NCBI GenBank assembly: GCA_032111745.1
Contig: JAULUH010000358.1
Location: forward strand, 1 to 7,335
Direction of reading: 5' to 3'
Length of the DNA stretch: 7,335 bases
Source of the DNA: JAULUH01 sp032111745
GTDB lineage: Bacteria > Chloroflexota > Anaerolineae > JAAEKA01
The translations under genes and the position numbers were made by a program. Of this stretch, positions 1 through 5,815 are shown piece by piece; positions within the stretch are counted from its first letter, which is position 1, and the number at the start of each line of letters is the position of its first letter. The notes below the pieces were generated by a model. That model worked only from the letters and a program-made list of their open reading frames with translations. It had not been told where the DNA came from and did no database searches.

Positions 1-498
1 GTGGATGAGGTGATTGGCCAGCTTGCCCTCCGCGCCATCCAACATCACGACCTCGTGCACCGGCCGGGCAGGGTCAAAATGCGCCTTGCCGATGCGCAGC
101 AGCCGCACCTGGTAGTCGGGGTAGAAGCCGCCATGGCGGACCTGATGGCCCACGATGATGTTGTAGCGTGGCACGGCCCAGCCAACCTCGGGCCGGTCTG
201 CCATGACCCGGCGTATCTCCTGGCCCAGCTCCGGTGTGGCGCGTTCGTCAGCGTCGACAAAGAATATCCAGTCGGTCCCCAGGGCCGCGGCTTCCTCCAG
301 CGCGGCATTGCGCTGAATGGCCCAGCCCTCGAAGGCTCGCTGAGTCACTATTGCACCGGCTGCTCGGGCCAGCTCTATAGTGGCGTCGCTGCTGAAGGAG
401 TCCGACACCAGGACCGCATCCGCCCACCTCACGCTTTCGATGCAAGCTGCGATATGGCGGGCCTCGTTCTTGGTCAGAATAGCGGCGACAAGCTTCAT
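1..498 (-). CDS. Family 2 glycosyltransferase (WaaE/KdtX-like), 3' end outside window
   Basis: The first 166 residues of a GT2, GT-A fold glycosyltransferase are present; the gene continues past the left edge. The protein starts MKLVAAILTKNEARHIAACI, the nucleotide-sugar-binding first strand plus the NE motif of this family. It continues with a WADAVLVSDSFSSDAT stretch (25-40), WAIQRNAAL (59-67), the DxD metal/sugar-binding motif in FVDADE (80-85), and HGGFYPDYQVRLLR (122-135) followed by VHE (147-149). This order is typical of the WaaE/KdtX-like branch, which adds a sugar to lipopolysaccharide core or other surface glycans at the inner face of the membrane; the actual donor and acceptor cannot be read from sequence. 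The ATG lies 10 nt after the stop of the upstream glycosyltransferase gene. No clear Shine-Dalgarno sequence is visible, so translation may be coupled to that gene. Family call is firm; substrate is unknown. Confidence 0.9.
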   Translation of the reverse strand, partial: MKLVAAILTKNEARHIAACIESVRWADAVLVSDSFSSDATIELARAAGAIVTQRAFEGWAIQRNAALEEAAALGTDWIFFVDADERATPELGQEIRRVMADRPEVGWAVPRYNIIVGHQVRHGGFYPDYQVRLLRIGKAHFDPARPVHEVVMLDGAEGKLANHLIH

Positions 499-508
499 AG
501 ATACACTG

Positions 509-1498
509 CTAACCGCCGGCAAGCCGTCTCAAGGTGTCGTAAGTGGCCAGGCGCTCGGCCAGGTCGGGTGGGTTGATCTGCCGTGCCCGCCGTGCCTCGG
601 CTTGTGCCCCAGATCGCACCAGGCTTTGAGCCAGGCGATTGAATAGCGGCCCATGATAGCGACGAAAGTAGCGTAGACGGCTGCGCCACAAGGCCTCGAC
701 CATCGCCCCGCGGAACTGGCCGGTGCTGGCACCGCCATGGTGGGTGATCACCGCGGCCGGTACACAGGCCAGAGGCCAACCTGCTGCCTGCAGGCGCCGC
801 TGCCAGTCCATCTCCTCACAGTACATGAAGTAGCCTTCGTCCAGCAGGCCGATCGTCTCGATGGCCTCACGCCGCACCATGAGCGCAGCCCCGAGCACGA
901 AATCCACCGCGAAGGGCTGTCCTGTTTCGTATAGCTGGCGGCTGTAGCGCCCGTTCCAGCGGGAGTCCAGTAGCCGGTTCAGCCGGCCCGGCGGCGGATA
1001 GAGGTCGAAGTAGATCTGGGCCAGGCCGGGGAAACCAAACGCGCTGTGCTGAAAGGAGCCGTCGGGATAGATCAGGCGCGCACCGCACCCCCCATAGCGG
1101 GGCTGGTCGTCGAGAAAAGCCACTAGCTGCGCCAGGGAGTCCTCGTGGACCACGGTATCTGGATTCAGTAGCAAGACATAACGCGGCAATCCAGCTGCGC
1201 TGGAAAGCTGCGCCGAGCCCGTTGCCCGGGTCTCGGCGCCCGTGGGTTGGAACCCTAGCAGTCGTAGTGCCCTGTTATTGCCCCCGGCGAACCCCAGGTT
1301 CTGCTGGCTAGCCACCAGGCGGGCCTGGGGATACTCAGTTGCGACCATGTGCGTACTGTTGTCCCCGGAAGCATTGTCGACTACCCAGACCTCAGCAGCC
1401 AGCTCAGGGCAGGCAGCCAGGTTGGCGAACACTGAGCGCAGGCATTCGCGCAGCAACTCCCGCACATTGTAGCTTACGACGATGATAGCCAGGTCCAG
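509..1498 (-). CDS. Family 2 glycosyltransferase (rhamnosyltransferase-like) with apparent CTG start
   Basis: A complete GT2 glycosyltransferase of 329 residues if read from CTG. The N-terminus LDLAIIVVSYNVRELLRECL matches the usual family beginning M-D-L-(S/A)-I-I-I-V-S-Y-N. VVDNASGDNS (39-48), NLGFAGGNN (67-75), the catalytic/metal motif LNPDT (111-115), GAALMVRREA (203-212) and LLDEGYFMYCEEMDWQRRL (218-236) follow in the order of rhamnosyl/WcaA-like transferases. The region at about 83-106, between NNRALRLLG and YVLLLNPDT, is some 20 residues longer than usual. The C-terminal 70 residues are Arg-rich and probably membrane-associated. The frame upstream is closed by the TGA of the lipoprotein gene, and no ATG, GTG or TTG occurs before GTG at 1465, which would delete the first beta strand. 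CTG at 1498-1496 has a GAAAGG 8 nt upstream. It probably builds surface polysaccharide with its operon partners. Confidence 0.9.
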   Translation of the reverse strand: MDLAIIVVSYNVRELLRECLRSVFANLAACPELAAEVWVVDNASGDNSTHMVATEYPQARLVASQQNLGFAGGNNRALRLLGFQPTGAETRATGSAQLSSAAGLPRYVLLLNPDTVVHEDSLAQLVAFLDDQPRYGGCGARLIYPDGSFQHSAFGFPGLAQIYFDLYPPPGRLNRLLDSRWNGRYSRQLYETGQPFAVDFVLGAALMVRREAIETIGLLDEGYFMYCEEMDWQRRLQAAGWPLACVPAAVITHHGGASTGQFRGAMVEALWRSRLRYFRRYHGPLFNRLAQSLVRSGAQAEARRARQINPPDLAERLATYDTLRRLAGG

Positions 1499-1506
1499 CT
1501 GTGCAG

Positions 1507-1512
1507 CCTTTC
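1507..1512 (-). promoter_or_regulatory. Ribosome binding site for the CTG-started glycosyltransferase
   Basis: GAAAGG on the minus strand overlaps the TGA stop (1513-1511) of the preceding lipoprotein gene and ends 8 nt before CTG at 1498. The spacing is ideal for that codon. For the next possible conventional start, GTG at 1465, the distance would be over 40 nt. It is the main support for initiation at CTG and suggests stop/start coupling of the two genes. Confidence 0.6.
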
Positions 1513-2806
1513 AGGGCGTTCCAACGCTCACGCTGATGCGGTCCACGTAGTTGTTGGGCACGCCCACGAACTCGTGGATCAAGCCACCCCACCAGAAGTT
1601 GGTGCCCACGGGCGGCGGCTTGTCGAACTCGACGCAACCGTAGGTCAGGGCCCGCTCGCCGGGCAGCAAGTACCACTGCTCTCTGCCATCGATCAATCGG
1701 CGCTCCAGGTCTTCCTGGCGGCCAATGGCCCATCGGAAGGGGAAATCGTAGCCTGTGGTGTCGTAGTTCACCCCAAAGCGCCACACGCCGGCCTGCTGGT
1801 AGAAGCTGGAGTCGTCCTGTGTCTCGGCCAGGGTGTTGTGGTTCTCGCCGAACCTGTAGGTCGTGCCCGGCCACGGCCCGGCGGTGCGGATGCTAACCGT
1901 GCCCTCGTTTTGAATCGTGGCCGTAAAGCACAGGCTGCTGCCCAGCGGCACGTTTACGACCCGGTTCACCTCGCCCTGCCAGTCGATCTCGCTTTGCAGG
2001 ATGTCGGCGCGCGGCTTGCCGCCATCCTCGATGGTGAGAGTCGAGCTCACGACGACATGGTTACCCGCCAGGTCTCGGGCCTCGCCCAACACCACATAAG
2101 TACCATCCGGCGGCGCCTCAGCGCCCTGGTCCACGTCGGCCTCATACCGGTATTCGTGGTGTCCCTTCTGGCCAGGCCTGATCACCCGTTCCCGCTCGGC
2201 GACATAATACTTGAACGCCGGCTGTGCAGGGTCGATCAGGTAGACCTGCACATCCTCCACGTCCTTGGGCAGGTAGTAGGAGATGGATACCCAGTCGTCG
2301 ATGCTGTCCTGGTTGGGCGTGAAGGTCTGCGGCACTACCGTGAAGTTCTGTAGCTCGGGCAAGGCGGTGTCGCCGCCGGCCAGGGTGATGGTGCCGGACT
2401 CGGTGGTGGTGTTGCCGTTCTTGTCGGTCGCCTCCACGTTCCAGCGATAGACGCCGTCCGGCAACACCCGGCCCAGGACCTGCTGGGGCCCATACCCGTT
2501 GTCCACAAGTTCGGGTTCGTTGATCACGCCGCCCCAGGCCACGCCGTAGGTGCCGGGTGAGCGCAGCTGATCATTCCGGAAGTAGTGGCGGTTGCCCTGC
2601 TGGTCCTCGAAGTAGATCGATACGTTGGCGCTGCGTCCCAGCTTGTAGCGGATATTGGTGGCATCGGTGACACCGTCTGCATTTGGGCTGATGACATCAG
2701 GCTCGACGCTAACATCGTACAGCAGCGGCCGCAGGCTGCAGCTGGCGCTCATTGCCAGCACCAGAATCAGCACCAGTCCAGCCACGGCGGTCTTGGTCAA
2801 GCGCAC
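1511..2806 (-). CDS. Probable lipoprotein with FlgD-type Ig-like domains
   Basis: A secreted protein of 431 residues. A short basic N-terminus (VRLTK) and a hydrophobic stretch (8-19) are followed by SASC with Cys23, a plausible but imperfect lipobox because position -3 is Ser. Two Ig-like modules follow. The first (about 33-143) begins with SPNADGVTD (40-48) and ends LPDGVYRWNVEATDKNGN; the second (about 154-260) begins with TPNQDSIDD (163-171) and ends PPDGTYVVLGEARDLAGN. Both have the Asp/Asn-rich opening loop and DG-x-Y hairpin of FlgD/CHU-type Ig domains common in cell-surface proteins. The C-terminal part (about 275-431) is Trp/Tyr-rich and I do not recognise it. The GTG start at 2806 is chosen because GGAGG sits 8 nt upstream and the promoter at 2886-2914 would begin transcription about 70 nt upstream. 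The frame stays open to 2992 but that extension is mostly not transcribed from this promoter. It is the first gene of a glycosyltransferase operon, so a surface role is inferred; function is unknown. Confidence 0.8.
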   Translation of the reverse strand: MRLTKTAVAGLVLILVLAMSASCSLRPLLYDVSVEPDVISPNADGVTDATNIRYKLGRSANVSIYFEDQQGNRHYFRNDQLRSPGTYGVAWGGVINEPELVDNGYGPQQVLGRVLPDGVYRWNVEATDKNGNTTTESGTITLAGGDTALPELQNFTVVPQTFTPNQDSIDDWVSISYYLPKDVEDVQVYLIDPAQPAFKYYVAERERVIRPGQKGHHEYRYEADVDQGAEAPPDGTYVVLGEARDLAGNHVVVSSTLTIEDGGKPRADILQSEIDWQGEVNRVVNVPLGSSLCFTATIQNEGTVSIRTAGPWPGTTYRFGENHNTLAETQDDSSFYQQAGVWRFGVNYDTTGYDFPFRWAIGRQEDLERRLIDGREQWYLLPGERALTYGCVEFDKPPPVGTNFWWGGLIHEFVGVPNNYVDRISVSVGTP

Positions 2807-2814
2807 AGGGCAGG

Positions 2815-2819
2815 CCTCC
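2815..2819 (-). promoter_or_regulatory. Ribosome binding site fixing the GTG start of the lipoprotein gene
   Basis: A perfect GGAGG on the minus strand, with an 8-nt spacer to GTG at 2806-2804. It selects this start over the longer open frame reaching 2992 and places the hydrophobic signal segment right at the N-terminus. Confidence 0.75.
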
Positions 2820-2885
2820 AGCTCGTCCAACGGGATGCCGGTGGCTGGTCTGCTCGACCTGCATAGGGCCACCGGCTCACAGTCG

Positions 2886-2914
2886 AGTCTACCAGAAGGC
2901 CCTTTGTTCGTCAA
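2886..2914 (-). promoter_or_regulatory. Sigma-70-type promoter for the lipoprotein-glycosyltransferase operon
   Basis: On the minus strand, TTGACG (2914-2909) and TAGACT (2891-2886) are separated by exactly 17 nt. The -10 box is preceded by TGG, giving an extended -10. Predicted transcription start is near 2879, which leaves a leader of about 70 nt before GTG at 2806. The motif match is seen; activity is inferred. Confidence 0.6.
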
Positions 2915-2921
2915 GGCACGA

Positions 2922-2944
2922 GGTCGCAGTGCACCGGTCGCAGT
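2922..2944. repeat. 9-bp direct repeat between divergent promoters (candidate operator)
   Basis: GGTCGCAGT occurs twice without mismatch, at 2922-2930 and 2936-2944, with a 14-bp period. It fills most of the 31 bp between the -35 box of the leftward promoter (2909-2914) and that of the rightward promoter (2946-2951). A protein bound here could act on both operons. The repeat itself is certain; a regulatory role is inferred from position only. Confidence 0.45.
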
Positions 2945-2945
2945 T

Positions 2946-2973
2946 TTGCCATCTGGCAGCCTTGTGCTACAAT
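2946..2973 (+). promoter_or_regulatory. Distal rightward promoter (P1) toward nuoA
   Basis: TTGCCA (2946-2951) and TACAAT (2968-2973) each match the sigma-70 consensus at five of six bases. They are separated by 16 nt, with TGC just before the -10 (extended -10). Transcription would start near 2980 and run about 240 nt through a leader before nuoA. A small inverted repeat, TGCCA-TC-TGGCA (2947-2958), overlaps the -35 box. No gene starts closer than nuoA on this strand. Confidence 0.5.
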
Positions 2974-2978
2974 GCACA
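2963..2978. promoter_or_regulatory. CRP/FNR-like palindrome enclosing the P1 -10 box
   Basis: TGTGC-TACAAT-GCACA is a perfect 5-6-5 inverted repeat. TGTG and CACA are 8 nt apart, the spacing of the CRP-family consensus TGTGA-N6-TCACA. The six central bases are the P1 -10 hexamer, so a bound dimer would block polymerase. Five-base palindromes of fixed spacing also arise by chance in several kilobases, so only the position makes this notable. Confidence 0.35.
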
Positions 2979-3123
2979 CAATTGGCGTACAACCTGTCTT
3001 CCCGCCGAGACAGCTAGAGAGCACCTCTTGGCAACTGCAATGCAGCAGCCCCGCTATCGGAAGGTCTCCCCATCCCCTTTTGTCCACAGGCCAGGGAGGG
3101 ACTTTTCGTGTTTTTCAGCCTTA

Positions 3124-3132
3124 TGGTATAAT
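3124..3132 (+). promoter_or_regulatory. Proximal nuo promoter (P2), extended -10
   Basis: TGGTATAAT contains a perfect TATAAT at 3127-3132 with the TGn extension. The -35 region 17-18 nt upstream (TTTCGT/TTTTCG) is poor, which an extended -10 can compensate. Expected start is near 3139, giving a leader of about 80 nt to nuoA. Confidence 0.55.
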
Positions 3133-3157
3133 CGCAGCGTTTGTGCCGTCTTCTACA

Positions 3158-3176
3158 AGGACACCGTCCCTGTCCT
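3158..3176 (+). other. Hairpin in the nuoA leader
   Basis: AGGACA (3158-3163) and TGTCCT (3171-3176) form a perfect 6-bp stem with a 7-nt loop, roughly 20 nt inside the predicted P2 transcript and 30 nt before the nuoA ribosome binding site. It has no T-run, so it is not a terminator. It may only stabilise the 5' end. Confidence 0.3.
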
Positions 3177-3219
3177 GCTTGGAGTTGCCACGGCTTTCCC
3201 CTGTTGGAGGACCCACTAG

Positions 3220-3579
3220 ATGACGCTCTCGAATTTCCAGTTCATCATGATCCTGGCCCTGGTTGCATTCATATTCCCGTTCGTTGGCGTGTCTGTTGCG
3301 TGGCTGCTCCGGCCCAAGAAGTCCAATCCCCTCAAGACCACGACCTACGAGTGCGGCATGGAGACCTATGGCGATGCCTGGAGCCAGTTCAAGGCCCAGT
3401 ACTATCTCTATGCTCTCATCTTTGTGATTTTTGACATTGAGGCAGTATTCCTGTTCCCCTGGGCCGTTGCCTACAACAAGCTCCCCATCTTCTCCCTGGT
3501 GGTCGTAGGCACTTTCGTTCTGATCCTGCTGGAAAGCCTGATCTACGCCTGGCGTACTCGGGCCTTAGAGTGGAGCTAG
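3220..3579 (+). CDS. nuoA: NADH-quinone oxidoreductase subunit A
   Basis: Complex I membrane subunit of 119 residues, the usual family length, with three predicted membrane spans (about 8-30, 62-82, 88-110). The loop between spans 1 and 2 carries YECGMETYGDAW (43-54), including the conserved Cys45 of the mobile loop near the quinone site. Span 2 contains FDIEAVFLFPWA (71-82), the signature of NuoA. Together with NuoH and NuoJ it anchors the membrane arm to the peripheral arm, where electrons reach quinone. ATG at 3220 is supported by GGAGG at 3206-3210 with a 9-nt spacer. It is the first gene of the nuo cluster. The expected next gene, nuoB, is absent: nuoH follows after 65 nt. Confidence 0.97.
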   Translation: MTLSNFQFIMILALVAFIFPFVGVSVAWLLRPKKSNPLKTTTYECGMETYGDAWSQFKAQYYLYALIFVIFDIEAVFLFPWAVAYNKLPIFSLVVVGTFVLILLESLIYAWRTRALEWS

Positions 3580-3644
3580 TACCGGCTCCGTGTCTGGCCG
3601 TGAACCCTCGCCTGTGACCCGATTTTGCCAGATGGAGTGCCTTC

Positions 3645-4862
3645 ATGGAGACCATATTCGGGTTTGTTCGCGATCCTAGGTCGATCGGGCCGTGGTTCTA
3701 CGACCTGATGATCAGCTGGGGGCTTGCCCCAGGTCTGGCCACGGTGATTGGCGATGTCATCGGAGTGCTCCTGTTGTTGGTTGTCGTGTTGACCTCAGCC
3801 ATCTTCTTGATTTGGGCTGAGCGCAAGGTCGCTGCCCGGCTACAGGATCGCATTGGGCCCAACCGGGCCGGTCCCTATGGGCTGTTGCAGACGATGGCGG
3901 ATATCGTCAAGCTGCTCACCAAGGAAGATATCACACCGGCCGGCGCTGATCGTATCGCCTACAACCTGGCACCTGCCCTGTCGGTGGCACAGATCATCCT
4001 GGTGGCAGCCGTGATCCCCGTTGGCGTTGGCCTGATCGGTGCTGACCTGAACGTGGGCGTGCTGTACATCGTGGCCATGAGTGGCCTGGCCGCCATGGGC
4101 GCGCTCATGGCCGGATGGAGCTCCAACAACAAGTATGCTCTACTGGGCGGCTTTCGCGTCGTGGCCCAACTTCTAAGCTACGAGATCCCCATCATCTTCG
4201 CCATGCTGTGCGTGGTGCTCTTGGCCGGAACCATGAGCATGAACGGGCTGGCTGAGGCCCAGGGTGGTACCTTCTTCCGCATCATCCCCGCCTGGTATAT
4301 CTTCGTGGTACCCCTGGCGTTCGTGGTCTTCTTTGTGGCCGCCCTGGCCGAGGGTGAGCGGGCTCCTTTCGACCTTCTGGAGGCCGAGAGCGAAATTGTT
4401 GCCGGCTTCAATATCGAATACAGTGGCCTGAAGTTTGCCTGGTTCTTCCTGCAGTTCTTTGTCAATAGCCTGCTCCTCAGTGCGGTCATTGCAACCCTGT
4501 TCCTTGGTGGCTGGCAGGGTCCCTTTGTCGACCAGTTCCCGCTCCTTGGGATCTTCTACTTCTTCGCCAAGACTACCCTGGTCTTGTTCGCCCTGATGTG
4601 GGTTCGTGCCACCTTCCCTCGCCTGCGCATCGACCAGATGATGGCTTTCTGCTGGAAGGTCCTGGTGCCACTGTCCCTGGTCGCAGTGGCACTCACCGCC
4701 CTAATCATCAAGTTTCCTATCAGCCGCGATTTTCAGATGGCCATCCTTTTCGTGACCAACATCGTGGCTCTCCTGGTTGGCCTGGGCCTCCTGGGCCGGG
4801 CCCTGCGTCAGGATGTAGAGCGCCGGCGCGATAAGCTGCCGGCGAGCCCTGCTCGCGTGTGA
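3645..4862 (+). CDS. nuoH: NADH-quinone oxidoreductase subunit H
   Basis: Complex I subunit of 405 residues, within the upper part of the family range, with eight or more membrane spans. It forms the quinone-access channel and couples quinone reduction to the proton-pumping modules. Key motifs are AERKVAARLQDRIGPNRAGP (58-77), the long acidic quinone-site loop GERAPFDLLEAESEIVAGF (237-255), EYSGLKF (258-264) and RATFPRLRIDQMM (321-333). The N-terminus is extended by about 30 residues ahead of the first span and the C-terminal tail is basic (384-405). ATG at 3645 has GGAG at 3634-3637 with a 7-nt spacer. No remnant of nuoB, C or D is visible in the 65-nt gap to nuoA, and nuoI, which usually follows nuoH, is also absent. 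Confidence 0.97.
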   Translation: METIFGFVRDPRSIGPWFYDLMISWGLAPGLATVIGDVIGVLLLLVVVLTSAIFLIWAERKVAARLQDRIGPNRAGPYGLLQTMADIVKLLTKEDITPAGADRIAYNLAPALSVAQIILVAAVIPVGVGLIGADLNVGVLYIVAMSGLAAMGALMAGWSSNNKYALLGGFRVVAQLLSYEIPIIFAMLCVVLLAGTMSMNGLAEAQGGTFFRIIPAWYIFVVPLAFVVFFVAALAEGERAPFDLLEAESEIVAGFNIEYSGLKFAWFFLQFFVNSLLLSAVIATLFLGGWQGPFVDQFPLLGIFYFFAKTTLVLFALMWVRATFPRLRIDQMMAFCWKVLVPLSLVAVALTALIIKFPISRDFQMAILFVTNIVALLVGLGLLGRALRQDVERRRDKLPASPARV

Positions 4863-4896
4863 TCGGTTGCTCCGGCCGGTCTCTCTAGGAGTCGTT

Positions 4897-5394
4897 ATGC
4901 CCATCACGTCCACGCAGGTTGTCTTCATTCTCATCGCCCTGTTTACCGTGGGCTCTGGCCTCGGCGTCGTGGTCAGCCGTAACCTGTTCCACGCGGCGCT
5001 GTGGTTGGTAGCCTCCTTCTTCGGCGTGGCCGCCATCTACGCCATGCTGGAGGCGGAGTTCCTGGCCGTGGCCCAGGTGCTCATCTACATCGGCGCCATC
5101 TCTACCCTGATCATATTCGCCGCCATGTTGACCCGAGGCATGATGCTAGGCCGGGTCGTGCTGCGCAACTACCAGTGGGGCATCGCTGCCATCGTGGCGG
5201 TCCTGGTGTTTGCCGTGCTGGTTGCCGTGCTGGTGCAGGTCAACTGGCCGGTGGTGCAACAGGCGGTGCCGGACAATGTCATCGCCCTGATCGGCCAAGC
5301 CTTCGTGACCAGCTATATCGTGCCTTTCGAAGTGATCGCCGTGCTGTTGTCGGTGGCACTCATCGGCGCGATCCTCATCGCGCGGGAGGGCTAA
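4897..5394 (+). CDS. nuoJ: NADH-quinone oxidoreductase subunit J
   Basis: Complex I membrane subunit of 165 residues with five predicted spans, the normal size. The region LEAEFLAVAQVLIYIGAIST (51-70) followed by LIIFAAMLTR is the NuoJ signature; its third helix contains the pi-bulge segment around Y64-G66 that takes part in coupling. The C-terminus ends YIVPFEVIAVLLSVALIGAI (140-159) as usual. The frame is open from TTG at 4867, but ATG at 4897 is preferred because AGGAG (4887-4891) lies 5 nt upstream and the family starts here. nuoH ends 34 nt upstream, without nuoI between. It is nearly joined to nuoK (3 nt), implying translational coupling. Confidence 0.96.
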   Translation: MPITSTQVVFILIALFTVGSGLGVVVSRNLFHAALWLVASFFGVAAIYAMLEAEFLAVAQVLIYIGAISTLIIFAAMLTRGMMLGRVVLRNYQWGIAAIVAVLVFAVLVAVLVQVNWPVVQQAVPDNVIALIGQAFVTSYIVPFEVIAVLLSVALIGAILIAREG

Positions 5395-5397
5395 GCC

Positions 5398-5706
5398 ATG
5401 GTTCCACTGTCCTGGTATCTAATCGTGGCCGCAGCGTTGTTCTGCTTAGGATTATACGGTACGCTATCCCGGCGCAATGCCATCGCCGTGTTGATGGGCG
5501 TCGAGCTGATCCTCAATGCCGTCAACATCAACCTGGTCGCGTTCAACCGCTATACAACACCCGCCATCGTAACCGGGCAGGTGTTTGCCATCTTTGTGCT
5601 GGCCGTAGCAGCGGCCGAGGCTGCCGTTGGCCTGGCCCTGATCATCGCGATCTATCGCACGCGAGATAGCATCAACCTGGAAGACGCCGACCTGATGAAG
5701 GGCTAG
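5398..5706 (+). CDS. nuoK: NADH-quinone oxidoreductase subunit K
   Basis: Complex I subunit of 102 residues with three spans, related to MrpC. It belongs to the proton-translocating membrane arm. The two buried glutamates of the family are present: Glu36 in VLMGVELILNAVNINLV and Glu74 in AVAAAEAAVGLALII, matching E. coli NuoK Glu36 and Glu72. The C-terminal ISxxDxxxLKG-like tail appears here as SINLEDADLMKG. ATG at 5398 is preceded by GGGAGGG (5384-5390) lying inside the end of nuoJ, with a 7-nt spacer. The next complex I gene, nuoL, is separated by a small unrelated gene rather than following directly. Confidence 0.97.
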   Translation: MVPLSWYLIVAAALFCLGLYGTLSRRNAIAVLMGVELILNAVNINLVAFNRYTTPAIVTGQVFAIFVLAVAAAEAAVGLALIIAIYRTRDSINLEDADLMKG

Positions 5707-5714
5707 GCCCTTCT

Positions 5715-5764
5715 CCGTGCTGCGCAGGCGCCGCCCGTCCCGCATCCGGTCGCCCGTGCTGCGC
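5715..5764. repeat. 11-bp direct repeat in the nuoK-downstream gap
   Basis: CCGTGCTGCGC is present at 5715-5725 and again at 5754-5764 (39-bp period). The first copy continues into GCGCAG (5722-5727), which is complementary to CTGCGC in the second copy (5759-5764), so the RNA could also fold into a 6-bp stem closing a 31-nt loop. The gap contains no T-run, so this is not an obvious terminator. Confidence 0.35.
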
Positions 5765-5775
5765 TGCTTTCCAAC

Positions 5776-5790
5776 CGAGTGCTCAACTCG
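5776..5790 (+). other. Small hairpin before the 120-residue gene
   Basis: CGAGT (5776-5780) pairs with ACTCG (5786-5790) around the loop GCTCA. It lies just upstream of AGGA (5796-5799), the only Shine-Dalgarno-like bases for the next gene, which are 16 nt from its ATG and therefore too far for good initiation. Confidence 0.3.
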
Positions 5791-5815
5791 CCATTAGGAC
5801 CTGTGCTGGCCGTCC

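Larger units (their letters stand above)
2979..3219 (+). other. Non-coding leader before nuoA
   Basis: Together with the promoter region this makes a 413-nt stretch (2807-3219) without a convincing gene. Open frames here have no Shine-Dalgarno sequence, no conserved motif and run into nuoA out of frame. Structure seen: a stem CTGTCT/AGACAG (2994-2999 with 3008-3013, 8-nt loop), a short palindrome CTGCA-A-TGCAG around 3040, and the second promoter near 3124-3132. A P1 transcript would carry all of this. I see no recognised riboswitch or known small RNA, and no hairpin followed by a clean T-run that would mark a terminator. Confidence 0.5.

Noticed and set aside
1..576. Open frame of 191 codons on the plus strand
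   Set aside because: It lies antisense to the glycosyltransferase coding frame, whose protein carries clear family motifs. The plus-strand translation has no recognisable domain.
1574..2353. 259-codon open frame on the plus strand
   Set aside because: It is antisense to the Ig-domain lipoprotein. The translation is rich in Val/Gly/Arg without family motifs, as expected for a shadow in GC-rich DNA.
2807..2992. N-terminal extension of the lipoprotein gene back to 2992
   Set aside because: The extra 62 residues would place the signal peptide internally. GGAGG and GTG at 2806 give a proper start, and the predicted leftward promoter lies inside the extension.
3020..3090. Possible small SRP RNA or 6S RNA in the nuoA leader (GGAAG and AGCAGCC words)
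   Set aside because: The words are not in the order or pairing context of the SRP RNA core, and I cannot draw the long bulged helix of 6S RNA.
3060..3120. Possible terminator or attenuator between P1 and P2 (T-runs near 3078 and 3110)
   Set aside because: No stable GC-rich stem directly precedes either T-run.
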